64,000 bases of DNA from NCBI GenBank assembly GCA_030248195.1, contig JASAND010028217.1, positions 1 through 64,000 of the forward strand. Reading direction: 5' to 3'. The notes beneath the pieces are model-generated. The model made no database searches. It had not been told where the DNA came from and worked only from the letters and a program-made list of their open reading frames with translations. The DNA is from Trissonchulus latispiculum (taxonomy: Eukaryota; Nematoda; Enoplea; Enoplida; Ironidae). The position numbers and the translations under genes were made by a program. Below are positions 22,111 through 33,200 of the stretch, one piece after another (within the stretch, counting starts at the first letter, position 1; each line of letters starts with the position of its first letter).

Positions 22111-22988
22111 ATAGTAAATCGGGGTCGCTGAACACGATGAGAGTATCCTTGTCACTGTGCGATGCTGCTATCGTGCTGCGCTGCGGCGCCGCAGCCGCAG
22201 CACCGTGCAGCACGCCCTGTAACTTGCAATAGACAGGTTCTAACTGCCTGAAAGCTTGCCCTTATATAGTAAATCGGGGTCGCTGAACACGATGAGAGTA
22301 TCCTCGTCGCTGTGCGGTGCTGCGCTGCGGCGCTGCAGCCGCAGCACCGTGCAGCACGCCCTGTAACTTGAAATAGATAAGTTGAAACTGCCTGAAAGCT
22401 TGCCCTTAGATAGTAAATCGTGGTCGCTGAACACGATGAGAGTATCCTCGTCGCTGTGCGGTGCTGCGCTGCGGCGCTGCAGCCGCAGCACCGTGCAGCA
22501 CGCCCTGTAACTTGTAATAGACAAGTTCTAACTGCCTGAAAGCTTACCCTTATATAGTAAATCGGGGTCGCTGAACACTATGAGAGTATCCTCGTCGCTG
22601 TGCGGTGCTGCGCTGCGGCGCTGCAGCCGCAGCACCGTGCAGCACGCCCTGTAACTTGAAATAGATAAGTTGAAACTGCCTGAAAGCTTGCCCTTATATA
22701 GTAAATCGTGGTCGCTGAACACGATGAGAGTATCCTCGTCGCTGTGCGGTGCTGCGCTGCGGCGCTGCAGCCGCAGCACCGTGCAGCACGCCCTGTAACT
22801 TGTAATAGACAAGTTCTAACTGCCTGAAAGCTTGCCCTTATATAGTAAATCGGGGTCGCTGAACACTATGAGAGTATCCTCGTCGCTGTGCGGTGCTGCG
22901 CTGCGGCGCTGCAGCCGCAGCACCGTGCAGCACGCCGTGTAACTTGCAATAGACAAGTTCTAAATGCCTGAAAGCTTGCCCTTATATA
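22111..22988 (+). repeat. 144-bp satellite with 288-bp higher-order unit
   Basis: AGTAAATCG begins units at 22268, 22412, 22556, 22700 and 22844 (144-bp steps). Alternate units read CGGGGTCG or CGTGGTCG and TGTAATAGAC or TGAAATAGAT, so the array has amplified as dimers. Each unit holds a GCGCTGCAGCCGCAGC palindrome. Open frames on the minus strand are a by-product of the 3n period. Confidence 0.92.
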
Positions 22989-23990
22989 GTAAATCGGGGT
23001 CGCTGAAAACGATGAGCATATCGCCGAAACCGACGGATGTGACCCTCGGGCTGCATGGCGCCCGTGGTTCCTCGCCCAGGGTCAAAGTTGGGAAAAGTCC
23101 CCAAAAACAGCTATTTTCGGCCATTTGGTGGTGTCCATATATAGGAAATCGGGGTCGCTGAAAACGATGAGCATACTGCCGATACCGTCCGAAGTGACCA
23201 TTGGTCAGCATGGCTCCCGTGGTTCCTCGCCCGGGGTCAAAGTTGGGAAAACTCACTATAAACAGCGGTTTTCGGCGTTTTGGTTGGGGGCATATATAGT
23301 AAATCGAGTACGCTCGTTTCAATGGGCATATTTCTGAAACCGATGGAAGTGACCAGTGGTCACTAAGGCCTCGGGGGCCTATTGACCACTGGTCAAATGG
23401 CGTAAAACAGCGTTTTTCGGCGTTTTGGTCGGGGGCATATATAGTAAATCGAGTACGCTCGTTTCAATGGGCATATTGCCGAAACCGATGGAAGTGACCA
23501 CTGGTCACTATGGCCTCGGGGGCCTATTGACCGCTGGTCAAATGGCCTAAAACAGCGTTTTTCGGCGTTTTGGTCGGGGGCATATATAGTATATCGACTA
23601 CGCTTGTTTCAATGGGCATATTGCCGAAACCGATGAAAGTGACCAGTGGTCACTACGGCCTAGGGGACCTATTGACCACTGGTCAAACGGCCTAAAATAG
23701 CGTTTTTCGGCGTTTTGTCGGGGGCATATATAGTAAATCGACTACGCTCGTTTCAATGGGCCTATTGCCGACATCGATGGAAGTGACCAGTGGTCACTAC
23801 GGCCTAGGGGATCCATTGACCACTGGTCAAACGGCCTAAAACAGCGTATTTCGGAGTTTTTGTCGGGGGCATATATAGTAAATCGACTACGCTCGTTTCA
23901 ATGGGCATATTGCCGAAACCGACGGATGTGACCCTCGGGCTGCATGGCGCTCGTGGTTAGTCGGCCAGGGTCAACGTTGGAAAAAGTCCG
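22989..23990 (+). repeat. 155-bp and about 146-bp satellite units of E3
   Basis: First two units carry GATGTGACCCTCGGGCTGCA and CCGTGGTTCCTCGCCC. The later ones (from about 23285) carry paired palindromes GTGACCAGTGGTCAC and TTGACCACTGGTCAA within each repeat. All share CATATATAGTAAATCG and GATGAGCAT or ATGGGCATA. Confidence 0.9.
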
Positions 23991-24080
23991 CAAAAACAGC
24001 GGTGGCTGGGTCCTGTGTGGGTCAGAATGAGATCGAATATACTGCCACGTACTCTAAAACAATACCAAAAATGGAAGAAG

Positions 24081-25006
24081 ACAAGTAGGAAAAATGCGCC
24101 TTGCAGTCGCATGTAAAATGCAATATGAGCTAAGGGCAGCATTTAAATACGTAAAAGACAAGAGTTAAAATACTTAATATGAGCCAGCATCTAAATGGGT
24201 AGAAGACAAGATTCAAAATGCTTAATATGAGCCAGCATTTAAATGTCTAAAAGACAAGATTTAAATGCTTAATATGAGCAGCTCGCTTTCTCGGGCTCAT
24301 ATTGACGATACATTTACAGCCACTTAAATGACTCCTTCAAGGCCCGTTATTTTCGCCAATGTGACATGCGTCAAATTCCTATTTATTTGTCAAGTTGTCT
24401 AACCACAAGATAACTCTAAGCGATTTAATTAAAACAAACGCTTTTATTTCGAAAACGTATTATATACTTGTCAGCTTATTTCTGTTTTTACAGTCCAGCT
24501 CATCTTTTTCAGAAGTCAGTGATAGCAAGCTGCCAGCTGAAATCGCACTAGTATGTAAGCTAAACTATATATATATAACGTAATATAACAAGAGCTATAA
24601 TATGCGGGGCTAGAGCTATAACGTTATTACGATTACGTGCTGAATAAGGATCTGACAGTTCCTGCAGTTGTCTTTATAGCGACTAATAGAGGCGTTTAGG
24701 TCGAGATGTGTATATACATTTTAGTCGACATTTCTTGACCCTCACTGAGTACCTTGAGGTTTACTTACAAGCTTGAAGGCGTCAATATGAGCCCGAGAAA
24801 GCGAGCTGCTCATATTAAGCATTTAAATCTTGTCTTTTAGACATTTAAATGCTGGCTCATATTAAGCATTTTGAATCTTGTCTTCTACCCATTTAGATGC
24901 TGGCTCATATTAAGTATTTTAACTCTTGTCTTTTACGTATTTAAATGCTGCCCTTAGCTCATATTGCATTTTACATGCGACTGCAAGGAGCATTTTTCCT
25001 ACTTGT
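24081..25006. repeat. foldback arms and loop of E3
   Basis: Arms of about 225 bases consist of repeated AATATGAGCCAGCATTTAAATG and AAAGACAAGA modules and are closed by AATATGAGC-AGCTCGCTTTCTCG-GGCTCATATT hairpins. The loop (24306-24782) matches the loop of 51367-52275 in inverted orientation. Confidence 0.92.
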
Positions 25007-25255
25007 ATTTATATACTGTGCATTTTAACCATTTATATATAAGAAAAGTCCATATTTCAACAATAACTTCAGGATCAGGACTCTCTCCGACGATTTTCTA
25101 TTTCTATTGAACCGTTAGCGTTACAATCTTCTTACCCTTGGTTCTTTCTAGTTGCTTGCCTTAGTCCAGCACAACCACGTATAGTTTACGTATATATACC
25201 TAGATAATCTAACTTTCTATGCAAGCAACTAGCAGCAATTGTTACGTATTAGTGA

Positions 25256-28255
25256 CTGACATTAATTGCTTTGTATATGACAATCGCCATGGCGAAGCGT
25301 GAAAGCCCGCGAATATGGGTTGCTCGGCGAAGCTGTGCCCATATTCATTCGCCCACAACCTAGTCCTCTTCTTTTTTCGAGCCTAGCCCCCATATCAAGC
25401 ATTTTTATGACGAGTCCTCTCTTGATTTTACAACCTCACCACTACCCATATTACTTTTTCATGCTCTGGAGGAGCCTTTTTATTACTTGTCCTTCTGTCA
25501 AGGTTCCCTTTCCAGCAGTGAGCTAACGCAGATAATGAGCTTGAACAATGCAATAAGCAGGGCGAATGCGAGCAAATGGGCTTACATCTGATACCCAACT
25601 TGACCAATATTGAAGACTTTCATTTTTTACCCACACCGGACCCACTGTGGGTGGGGCACCCACCCACAGGCTGGTGAGGCCACTTTCTGTGGGTGTTATA
25701 ATGACAAAAGCTGATCGCTTCGCCAAGGGCTTTCATTTGATACCAAACTTGACCACTTTTGAAGACTTTCATTTTTGACTCACTGCGGACCCACTGTCGG
25801 TGGGGCACCCACCCACAGGCCGGTAGGGCCACTTTCTGTGGGTGGTATAATGACAAAAGTTGATCACCTCGCCAAGGGCTTTCATTTGATACCAAACATG
25901 ACCACTTGTCTGGCATTTTTTAGGGTTTTGAAAGTGGGGGGGGCTTCGCCCCCCAGGGTATTTTATACCCCGGGGAGGGCGGGACCCCCCGAAATTGACC
26001 TCTTCCCCGAAAATGCCTTCCCCCGAAATCGCCACCTCCCGGGATTTTTGCTTCCCCTCCCCCCCGGGATTTTTTGGGGGCCCAAAATTTTGCCAAAAAT
26101 AGGCTAATTTTCAAAAGATTTTTCGTAACTTTTAGGCCATTTCTAGTGAAAATGGGAGGTATTATTGACTGACATTAATTGCTTTGTTTATGACAATCGC
26201 CATGGCGAAGCGTGAAAGCCCGCGAATATGAGTTGCTCGGCGAAGCTGTACCCATATTAATTCGCCCACAACCTAGTCCTCTTCTTTTTTCGAACCTAGC
26301 CCCCATATCAAGCATTTTTATGACGAGTCCTCTCTTGATTTTACAACCTCACCACTACCCATATTACTTTTTTATGCTCTGGAGGAACCTTTTTATTACT
26401 TGTCCTTCTGTCAAGGTCCCCTTTCCAGCAGTGAGCTAACGCAGATAAAGAGCTTGAACAGTGCAATAAGCAGGGCGAATGCGAGCAAATGGGCTTTCAT
26501 CTACCAATATTGAAGGCTTTCATTTTTGACCCACACTGGACCCATTGTGGGTGGGGCACCCACTCACAGGCTGGTGATGCCACTTTCTGTGGGTGGTATA
26601 ATGACAAAAGTTGATCGCCTCGCCAAGGGCTTTCGTTTGATACCAAACATGACCACAAGACCGGACCCACTGTGGGTGGGGCACCGACCCACAGGTCGGT
26701 GGGGCCACTTTTTGTGGGTGGCGTAATGACATGAATTGATCGCCTCGCCAAGGGCTTTCATTTGATACCAAACTTGACCACTTTTGAAGACTTTCATTTT
26801 TGACCCACACCGGACCCACTGTGGGTGGGCTCTGTGGGTCAGGGGTAACATCCACTGATCTCGGCACTATGCTCATCGTATTCAGCGACCTCGATTTACT
26901 ATATAAGGGTACCACCCCAAGGCCGAAAAATGTCATTTTTAGTGACTTTTAGGCCATTTGTAGTGAAAATGGGACGTATTATTGACTGACATTAATTGCT
27001 TTGTATATGACAATCGCCATGGCGAAGCGTGAAAGCCCGCGAATACGGGTTGCTCGGCGAAGCTGTGCCCATATTAATTCGGCCACAACCTAGTCTTCTT
27101 CTTTTTTCGAACCTAGCCCCCATATTAAGCATTTTTAAGACTAGTCCCTCTCTTGATTTTACAACCTCACCACTACCAATGTACACATTCAATGATTTGG
27201 CCTTTGAATGTATTGTATACATTCAATGATTGTACTCGACATTCAATGCAACATATATATATATATACGTACCAAATTTATCATAGGGGTCGCGGCAGCG
27301 ACCCCTATAATATGTGTGAAAAGTGGCTGGAGACAGTGTAAAATAAGCTGCGCAGAAGCTGCGCAAAATCCTGCGCAGATTTCATGCGCAAATTGTAGAG
27401 CACATCGAGTTTAGTATATCTGTGAAGTTTCAGCCCCGTATCACTTACCGTTAAAAAGTTGCGCCCCGGACCGGTTATGGCGGCGATGTTTTTTTCCGGT
27501 TTCTCCTATTTGATGGTTGTACTGTACATAATGCTCGCCGCTTTCACGTGAACTGCAGCGGTGGGCCAACCTAAAGGGCTATAGGGTCTAGTAGTACCCT
27601 CTAAAGAATTTAAGAATCACAACTTTTTTTGCGCCGCAGCTGCGCGACAGCGCCGCAGTGGCGCCGCAAAGTCGGCTCATAGCGAAAAGTGACCATTTTT
27701 GTGGTCGTCGCTCAGTTCGAACGTTACGAGCTGGAGCTGATTTCTTTTTATATTCAGAAATTACATATATTGAACTAACTAACGGTCCAGGTTGCGTTTC
27801 TCTATCACTTCCCAGGGTATTTTTTACCGGGGGGGGGCGGGCCCCTCCGAAATTGACCTCCCCCCCCCCGAAAATGCCTTCCCCCCTCCCGGGATTTTTG
27901 CTTCCCCCCCCCGGGATTTTTTGGAGGCCCAAATTTTTGCCAAAAATAGGCCAATTTTCAAAAGATTTTTCGTAACTTTTAGGCCATTTCTAGTGAAAAT
28001 GGGACGTATTATTGACTGACATTAATTGCTTTGTTTATGACAATCGCCATGGCGAACCGTGAAAGCCCGCGAATATGAGTTGCTCGGCGAAGCTGTACCT
28101 ATATTAATTCGCCCACAACCTAGTCCTCTTCTTTTTTCGAACCTAGCCCCCATATCAATCATTTTTATGACGAGTCCTCTCTTGATTTTACAACCTCACC
28201 ACTACCCATATTACTTTTTCATGCTCTGGAGGAACCTTCTTATTACTTGTCCTTC
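25256..28255 (+). repeat. fourfold block repeat with single foldback arm and satellites
   Basis: A block starting TATTAGTGACTGACATTAATTG-like, then GCCATGGCGAAGCGTGAAAG and the inner arm hairpin AATATGGGTTGCTCGGCGAAG, recurs at 25250, 26160, 26980 and 28010. Each copy runs into an arm with CCTAGTCCTCTTC and, where complete, ends with GGAGCCTTTTTATTACTTGT or a variant. Between them lie about 150-bp satellite units (CCCACTGTGGGTGGGGCACC) and a G-rich MITE-like piece (25925-26110 and 27815-27960). Confidence 0.8.
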
Positions 28256-29383
28256 TGTCTTCGCGTTTCACCATGCAAAATACGCCAAAAAATACCATGT
28301 TAGGAGATTTTTTCGTAAAAATATATAGCTATTTTTAGCTTAAATCCTGGCATTTTTGAGAACTTTTTGCGTTTCACCATGCAAAATACGCCAAAAAATA
28401 CCATGTTAGGAGATTTTTTCGTAAAAATAGCTATTTTTAGCTTAAATCCTGGCATTTTTGAGAACTTTTTTCGTTTCACCATGCAAAATACGCCAAAAAT
28501 ACCATGTTTTGGCTCATTTTTGCAAAAAATTGTTCCCCCCGGAAAATTTCTTCCCCCCCCCGGGCCCGGGGGCCCCCCGGGAAGCCCCCCCATAAAAAAT
28601 CCCTAAAAAATACCCTGCTTCCCTAGCGACCACAGTGACCCGTCAAAAATGGCGAAAATTCGAAAAATGAAAAATCGAAATTTCTCGCCATCTATTCAAC
28701 TTCAAAAGCTCAGACCTTCCATACAATGGTTTTCTGGCACGGAGAATCGATTCCCGCAGTCAGTTTTACCGTCAGACTTACCCATCTTGCTGGGCTGATT
28801 CCACTTTGCCGTCGGGAGGGTCAAGTCGGAAACCGCTTCCTGGAGGTCCACGAGGCTCTACCTGGCCCGTCAAACCTTTGACTATAGGGGTTTTCTGATG
28901 TGCCCAGCTCATTCCCGGTATCTGTTTTGCCGTCCGACGTGCCTATATTGCTGGACTGGTTCCAGTTAGCCGTTTGAAGGGTCAGTCGGGTGGAGGGTCA
29001 AGTGGTCGAAAATAAAATTTTTCAAAAGTGGTCAAATTTGGTATCAAATGAAAGCCCTAAGTGAGCTGAGCAACTTTTGTCATAGAACTGCATGCCCAAA
29101 GTGGCTGTAGAGTGCTGTGGTGGGGTGGGGTGGGGACTTAGGCGATTTTGGGTCAAAAATAAAATTTTTCAAAAGTCGTCAAGTTTATGTCAGATGAAAG
29201 TCCTATGCGAACGGAACAACTTTTGTCATGGAGCCACCCACCCAAACTTGCTGTGCCAAATAACGTCACGTGCCTATGAAACATTTGTCTTTACTTCTTC
29301 AACCGGAATGTAAAGGATATAATATAGACGCAGCCAACACACACATATTATCCTCTTTTGTGCGGAGCATTTTTGTTACTTGT
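27283..29383 (+). mobile_element. hairpin element E5 with mixed content
   Basis: Starts with hairpin ATAGGGGTCGC-GGCA-GCGACCCCTAT and ATAATATGTG. The lead region matches 2641-2810. It is interrupted at 27815-28250 by the block repeat, then by a 106-bp repeat and a C-rich piece. It continues with satellite units like 3692-5565 (28640-29260) and ends GGAGCATTTTTGTTACTTGT at 29383. Boundaries are inferred from the shared ends. Confidence 0.6.
28262..28540 (+). repeat. 106-bp tandem repeat, 2.5 copies
   Basis: CGTTTCACCATGCAAAATAC begins units near 28264, 28370 and 28471, followed by ACCATGTTAGGAGA and TCCTGGCATTTTTGAGAAC. A related inverted piece is in the MITE at 35612-35852. Confidence 0.88.
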
Positions 29384-30029
29384 GAAAAAATGGAAAGGTT
29401 TTGAAGAAAGTTTAATTATTTTAACTTCAAGACCAGCCATTAATAGATTTAGATGCTACAAACTGGAATGTTCAAATCAAATATTTTACAATTTTTTGAA
29501 CTCGCGTAATGCAACTAATTTGCAATATATAATTCAGGGAAACACACATTATTGCTGCTTTCATTCAAATCCGGAAACACGAATAATATATGCTAAGCAA
29601 ACGAACGATATAACAATTTAACCTACTTCTAATTTTCAAAAATTCCATAGATTTATGAAAATGTGAAAAATTTTCGTTATTTTGCTGAGCTTTATGTTCT
29701 GGCCCAGGGGGTGTGGCCCAAGTTTTCGTAAACTGGAATGGTCGCATTTCGGGCCAACTTCTCCAAATTCTCCTACCTAATTAATTGGCTAGTTTGTGGC
29801 TATTTGGGGCTAAAATAGTGCAGTACCAAGCCGAACAGTGAACCACCCTAAGCGCCTGCCCACCCTGTAAATAACCATGACAAGCGTTATGGCTTTACAT
29901 AATAAGAAGTCTTCGAACTTCTGTAATATATATACTTCTGCAACATTGACAAAATGTAAGCGAAGCAATTACGTATAGTGATAGATAATTTAGGTTTCCT
30001 GTTGCATTGTATGTTGTTGTTATTGTTAG
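29384..30029. other. spacer upstream of the ICE2-like exons
   Basis: No transposon recognised. AT-rich. The missing first exon(s) of the ICE2-like gene could be here or further left, but no convincing donor and coding stretch was found. Confidence 0.4.
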
Positions 30030-30248
30030 ACTGGATTAAAAAAAGGTCAGAATGAGACTGGTGATGATGCCGCAGCAGGGAAAATTAAGAACAAGAAAGC
30101 AAATCGATGGCGTGATGCTAAGGATGCGTTGAAGAGTGATGCTCCCGTTCAAATAATTGGGGACAGTCTTGCCTCAGTGGTTGAAGCTAAACAGCGACAT
30201 TTTATGCCGAGTGTGGAATATTTTAGAAAATCATTGCTAACAGCGGAA
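30030..30248 (+). CDS. ICE2: ICE2-like exon 1 (first recognised)
   Basis: TTAG acceptor, phase 0 start, GTACGT donor. A lysine-rich segment is followed by SVEYFRKSLLTAE. This is probably not the true first coding exon, since the frame is open to the acceptor and begins without Met. Confidence 0.75.
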
Positions 30249-33200
30249 GTACGTATATGTAATGTGCATTGTGTATATATACACCAGCGATGGAACCGGG
30301 TCACCGGGTCAGTTCGGGTCACTTTCTGGACCGGGTTACCGGGTCAAGAGACCCGGTCTTGACCCGGTTTTCTGAATTTACCTAAAATTTTAGAAATTTT
30401 TGGCTTACCAAGCTAAAATTTTAGGTTAGATTTTTGTTCGATGTCCAATATTAATTTGCTTTTTTTGTATTTTAATCTTGAGAGCATTTTCGCAGCTTGA
30501 GATTATTTGAATCTGTCAGTCTTTGGCAAATTATTGTTTAGCTTCTTAGTTTTAGCTTTATAAGTTCCATTATTATTGCATAACTCTATTTAGTACAATA
30601 TGGTTTGCAGTTTATTTTCGCAATCAAGGTAAACGTTTAAGGTAAGTGAACAATTTAATTTAATTTAACTCACTACGTAATGAAAACCAAATTTTTAAAG
30701 TACTCCGTGTTTTTGGACAAGTACTCATATTAGACCCTGCAAAATTTCACAGGCGGATAAATTGTTGGTTTTGCAACTAATTTCTGCATAAATTTAGAAA
30801 ATGCTACAGCTATACTATTAAACGCATTTCATGAAAACCTAGAGCAATCATATGTATGTCATAGTTATTCTTTTCAAAGCAGTTATGGAACATGGACGCC
30901 AAAAATTTAGCGTTCTTAGGCAAAATCAAAAATTTCTTGCAACTTTTGGAATTTTCTGGAAAACCGGGTCAGGGCTCAACCGGGTCACCGGGTCAAGCCT
31001 AAGTGACCCGGTTCCATCACTGATATACACGTATAATATGCATTGTAGATGTAAAATATACTTTTTGATTTTAGACTAAGATTGTAACAGAGTAATTTGG
31101 GCTCCTTTAGCCACCCGCATACATATGTTGTCACTTGTCAGTACTACTTTTTTATCTTTTCTGATAAAATTTTTCATAGAGTTAAGATTTCGGTTGTTGT
31201 TTAAGGTTTAGTCGAATTTTTACTGCTACTGAACTCGAAATCTACAAAGATATGCATTAAACTCTTGTTTATGCAACTTGTAACATGTTCTTGACGAAAG
31301 ACAGTCGATGTATTCAAGTGCTAATTTTTTCAGGAACAAAGGCGTTATTTGGCAATGATGTTGTGTATGCAGAATGAAGGCAAACTAAGACATGTCGACA
31401 ACCGACCGTTTTTTAACAAAGTCGGTCAAGCCATCGTAAAGGAGTATGAAGCCTTTAATAAGGTTATATATGTTTCAGTTTTGCCTTTAGACTTTGCCAT
31501 TCTTGTGTATGATTTTTGTTTTGTACTTAAGCTCAAACAAAGGCCTAGGGTATCTGAATACTTTTTACATCGTCGACTTGACTTCCGTGTGCTTTGCTTC
31601 TGTATGGCTGTAAAATACGTAGTCATACAATCTTGATACCAGCTTCTCCCCCGAGCAATTTCGCTCTTTTTTCGCATTGCCAGTATTTAAGTAATCTGCT
31701 GTCGAAGTCGAAAATGAAATTTAATAGAAATGGTTCATCTGTACGTACGTATATACATTATGGCTCTAGCCTGTAGAGCCAGTTTATTTAATTGTCTTTT
31801 GTATATTTTAGCTATTATACAGTTTCTATCTGTCCCATATTGACGATCTGGAGCGGTTGCGCGTATTTTGGTACAGTGGTTTGCCTGGCGGGGCTACTGC
31901 CTATGTACAGAAGCTGCGTCACTATACACACCAGCGTATACAGCAACAGTGGCCACAGCACTTCATCCTAGCCGACAGTATTCTTCTGAAAAAGCGCTTT
32001 GACACTGAAACCACTGACATGGGTCTGTCCCAGCAGCCGTCCCTATCAGCCATGACCTCCTCCTCCACTGAGCTAAGCGAGCTGCGCTTCATTCAGACCA
32101 TAGCTCAGCACGGACGGCCTACAAAGGTAGCCCTGCCGGACTGTCGACGTCGCTCACTGATTCCCACCACTGATGTCAACATCTGTCGACACTATCCGCC
32201 GGTCGGCAAGGAAAAGAATGTCAGCCTGCTGGAGGATGAGAATGTGGTCCAGATTTTGAGCGAAGTAGGCTCTGATGTGGTGTGTAACAGTGCGGGCCTG
32301 AAACAGTTGCTCCTGTGCTGTGAGCAGTGTCAGTGGGGTGATCAGTTTGTGATGATGGTGGAGGTGCGGTTGGTGTTTGTCAGAGGAAAACGAAAGCTGA
32401 TTGTAGGTTTTTCTATACTATACAAATGGTTTTTAAGTGTTCTTTCAGTGAAAGTTTTAAGGGGAGTCTCATTAAGCTTAATTGTGCACGAATGCTTGGG
32501 ACCTCTGTCACTCATGCAACCTTGTATCCGAAGGCAATCTTGAGCTTGGATCTGCTCAAGTTGATCGGCTGAGAGTGCCTGGCGTTGGAAATTTCTAAAA
32601 ATTTCAGTTTTCACCATTAGTTAAAGTTGGAGCATTTGTTTTGTTGGGTGAGGGAATCCATTTGGGATGATGGATGGTTATATCAGATTATCTATTTTGG
32701 GAACTCCTAAACCTGAATTTTCTCCTTGAACATATAAGTTGGAAGTACTGAGTGTTAACTGATGGAGTAGCGCATTTTGTGTAAGTCTATTTTTATAGAT
32801 TTTGGTTGATAGACCAATTGGCGCTCCTGCAATCAATAACATGGAACGTGGGGCCAAATTTTTCAAATACTCGGCCAGAACTGGCCTATTGAACATTCAC
32901 AAACCGCAGCAGCATCATAAGGAAGGACTCAAGCGAAAAGCTGAGGATGCTTCTACTTTGGAGAATCCTTCGAGTAAGTGCAATTATACTTTTATGAGGT
33001 TTGTGCGGATCCGTAGTGTTTGATAAGGTGTTAATGCTGATAGGATAAGACAAAAGATATAAACCGTGGAGTGCATCAATAAGAATAGCAGCAGAATAGC
33101 TGGAAATTAACTGCTAGCTGGATTTCCATTCTATTTCGGATTTAGTGTTCTGCTATTCCGCAGCTATTTTTAAACTACTTGGGTGCAGTCCAGGGTAAAC

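Larger units (their letters stand above)
20556..25006 (+). mobile_element. hairpin/satellite/foldback element E3
   Basis: Begins AATCATGGGG with a hairpin closed by CACCCCATAATATGAGC. The lead region (to 21180) is nearly identical to 49256-49870. It is followed by a hAT insertion, 144-bp satellites, 155-bp units, about 146-bp units, and a foldback pair (24081-24305 and 24783-25006) ending GGAGCATTTTTCCTACTTGT. Left flank and right flank both differ from the sister copy E4, which fixes both ends; no target duplication is seen. Confidence 0.78.

Noticed and set aside
22240..22812. Repeated minus-strand open frames of 94 codons (RACCTVLRLQRR-like)
   Set aside because: They follow the 144-bp satellite period, which is a multiple of three; no family resemblance or gene context.
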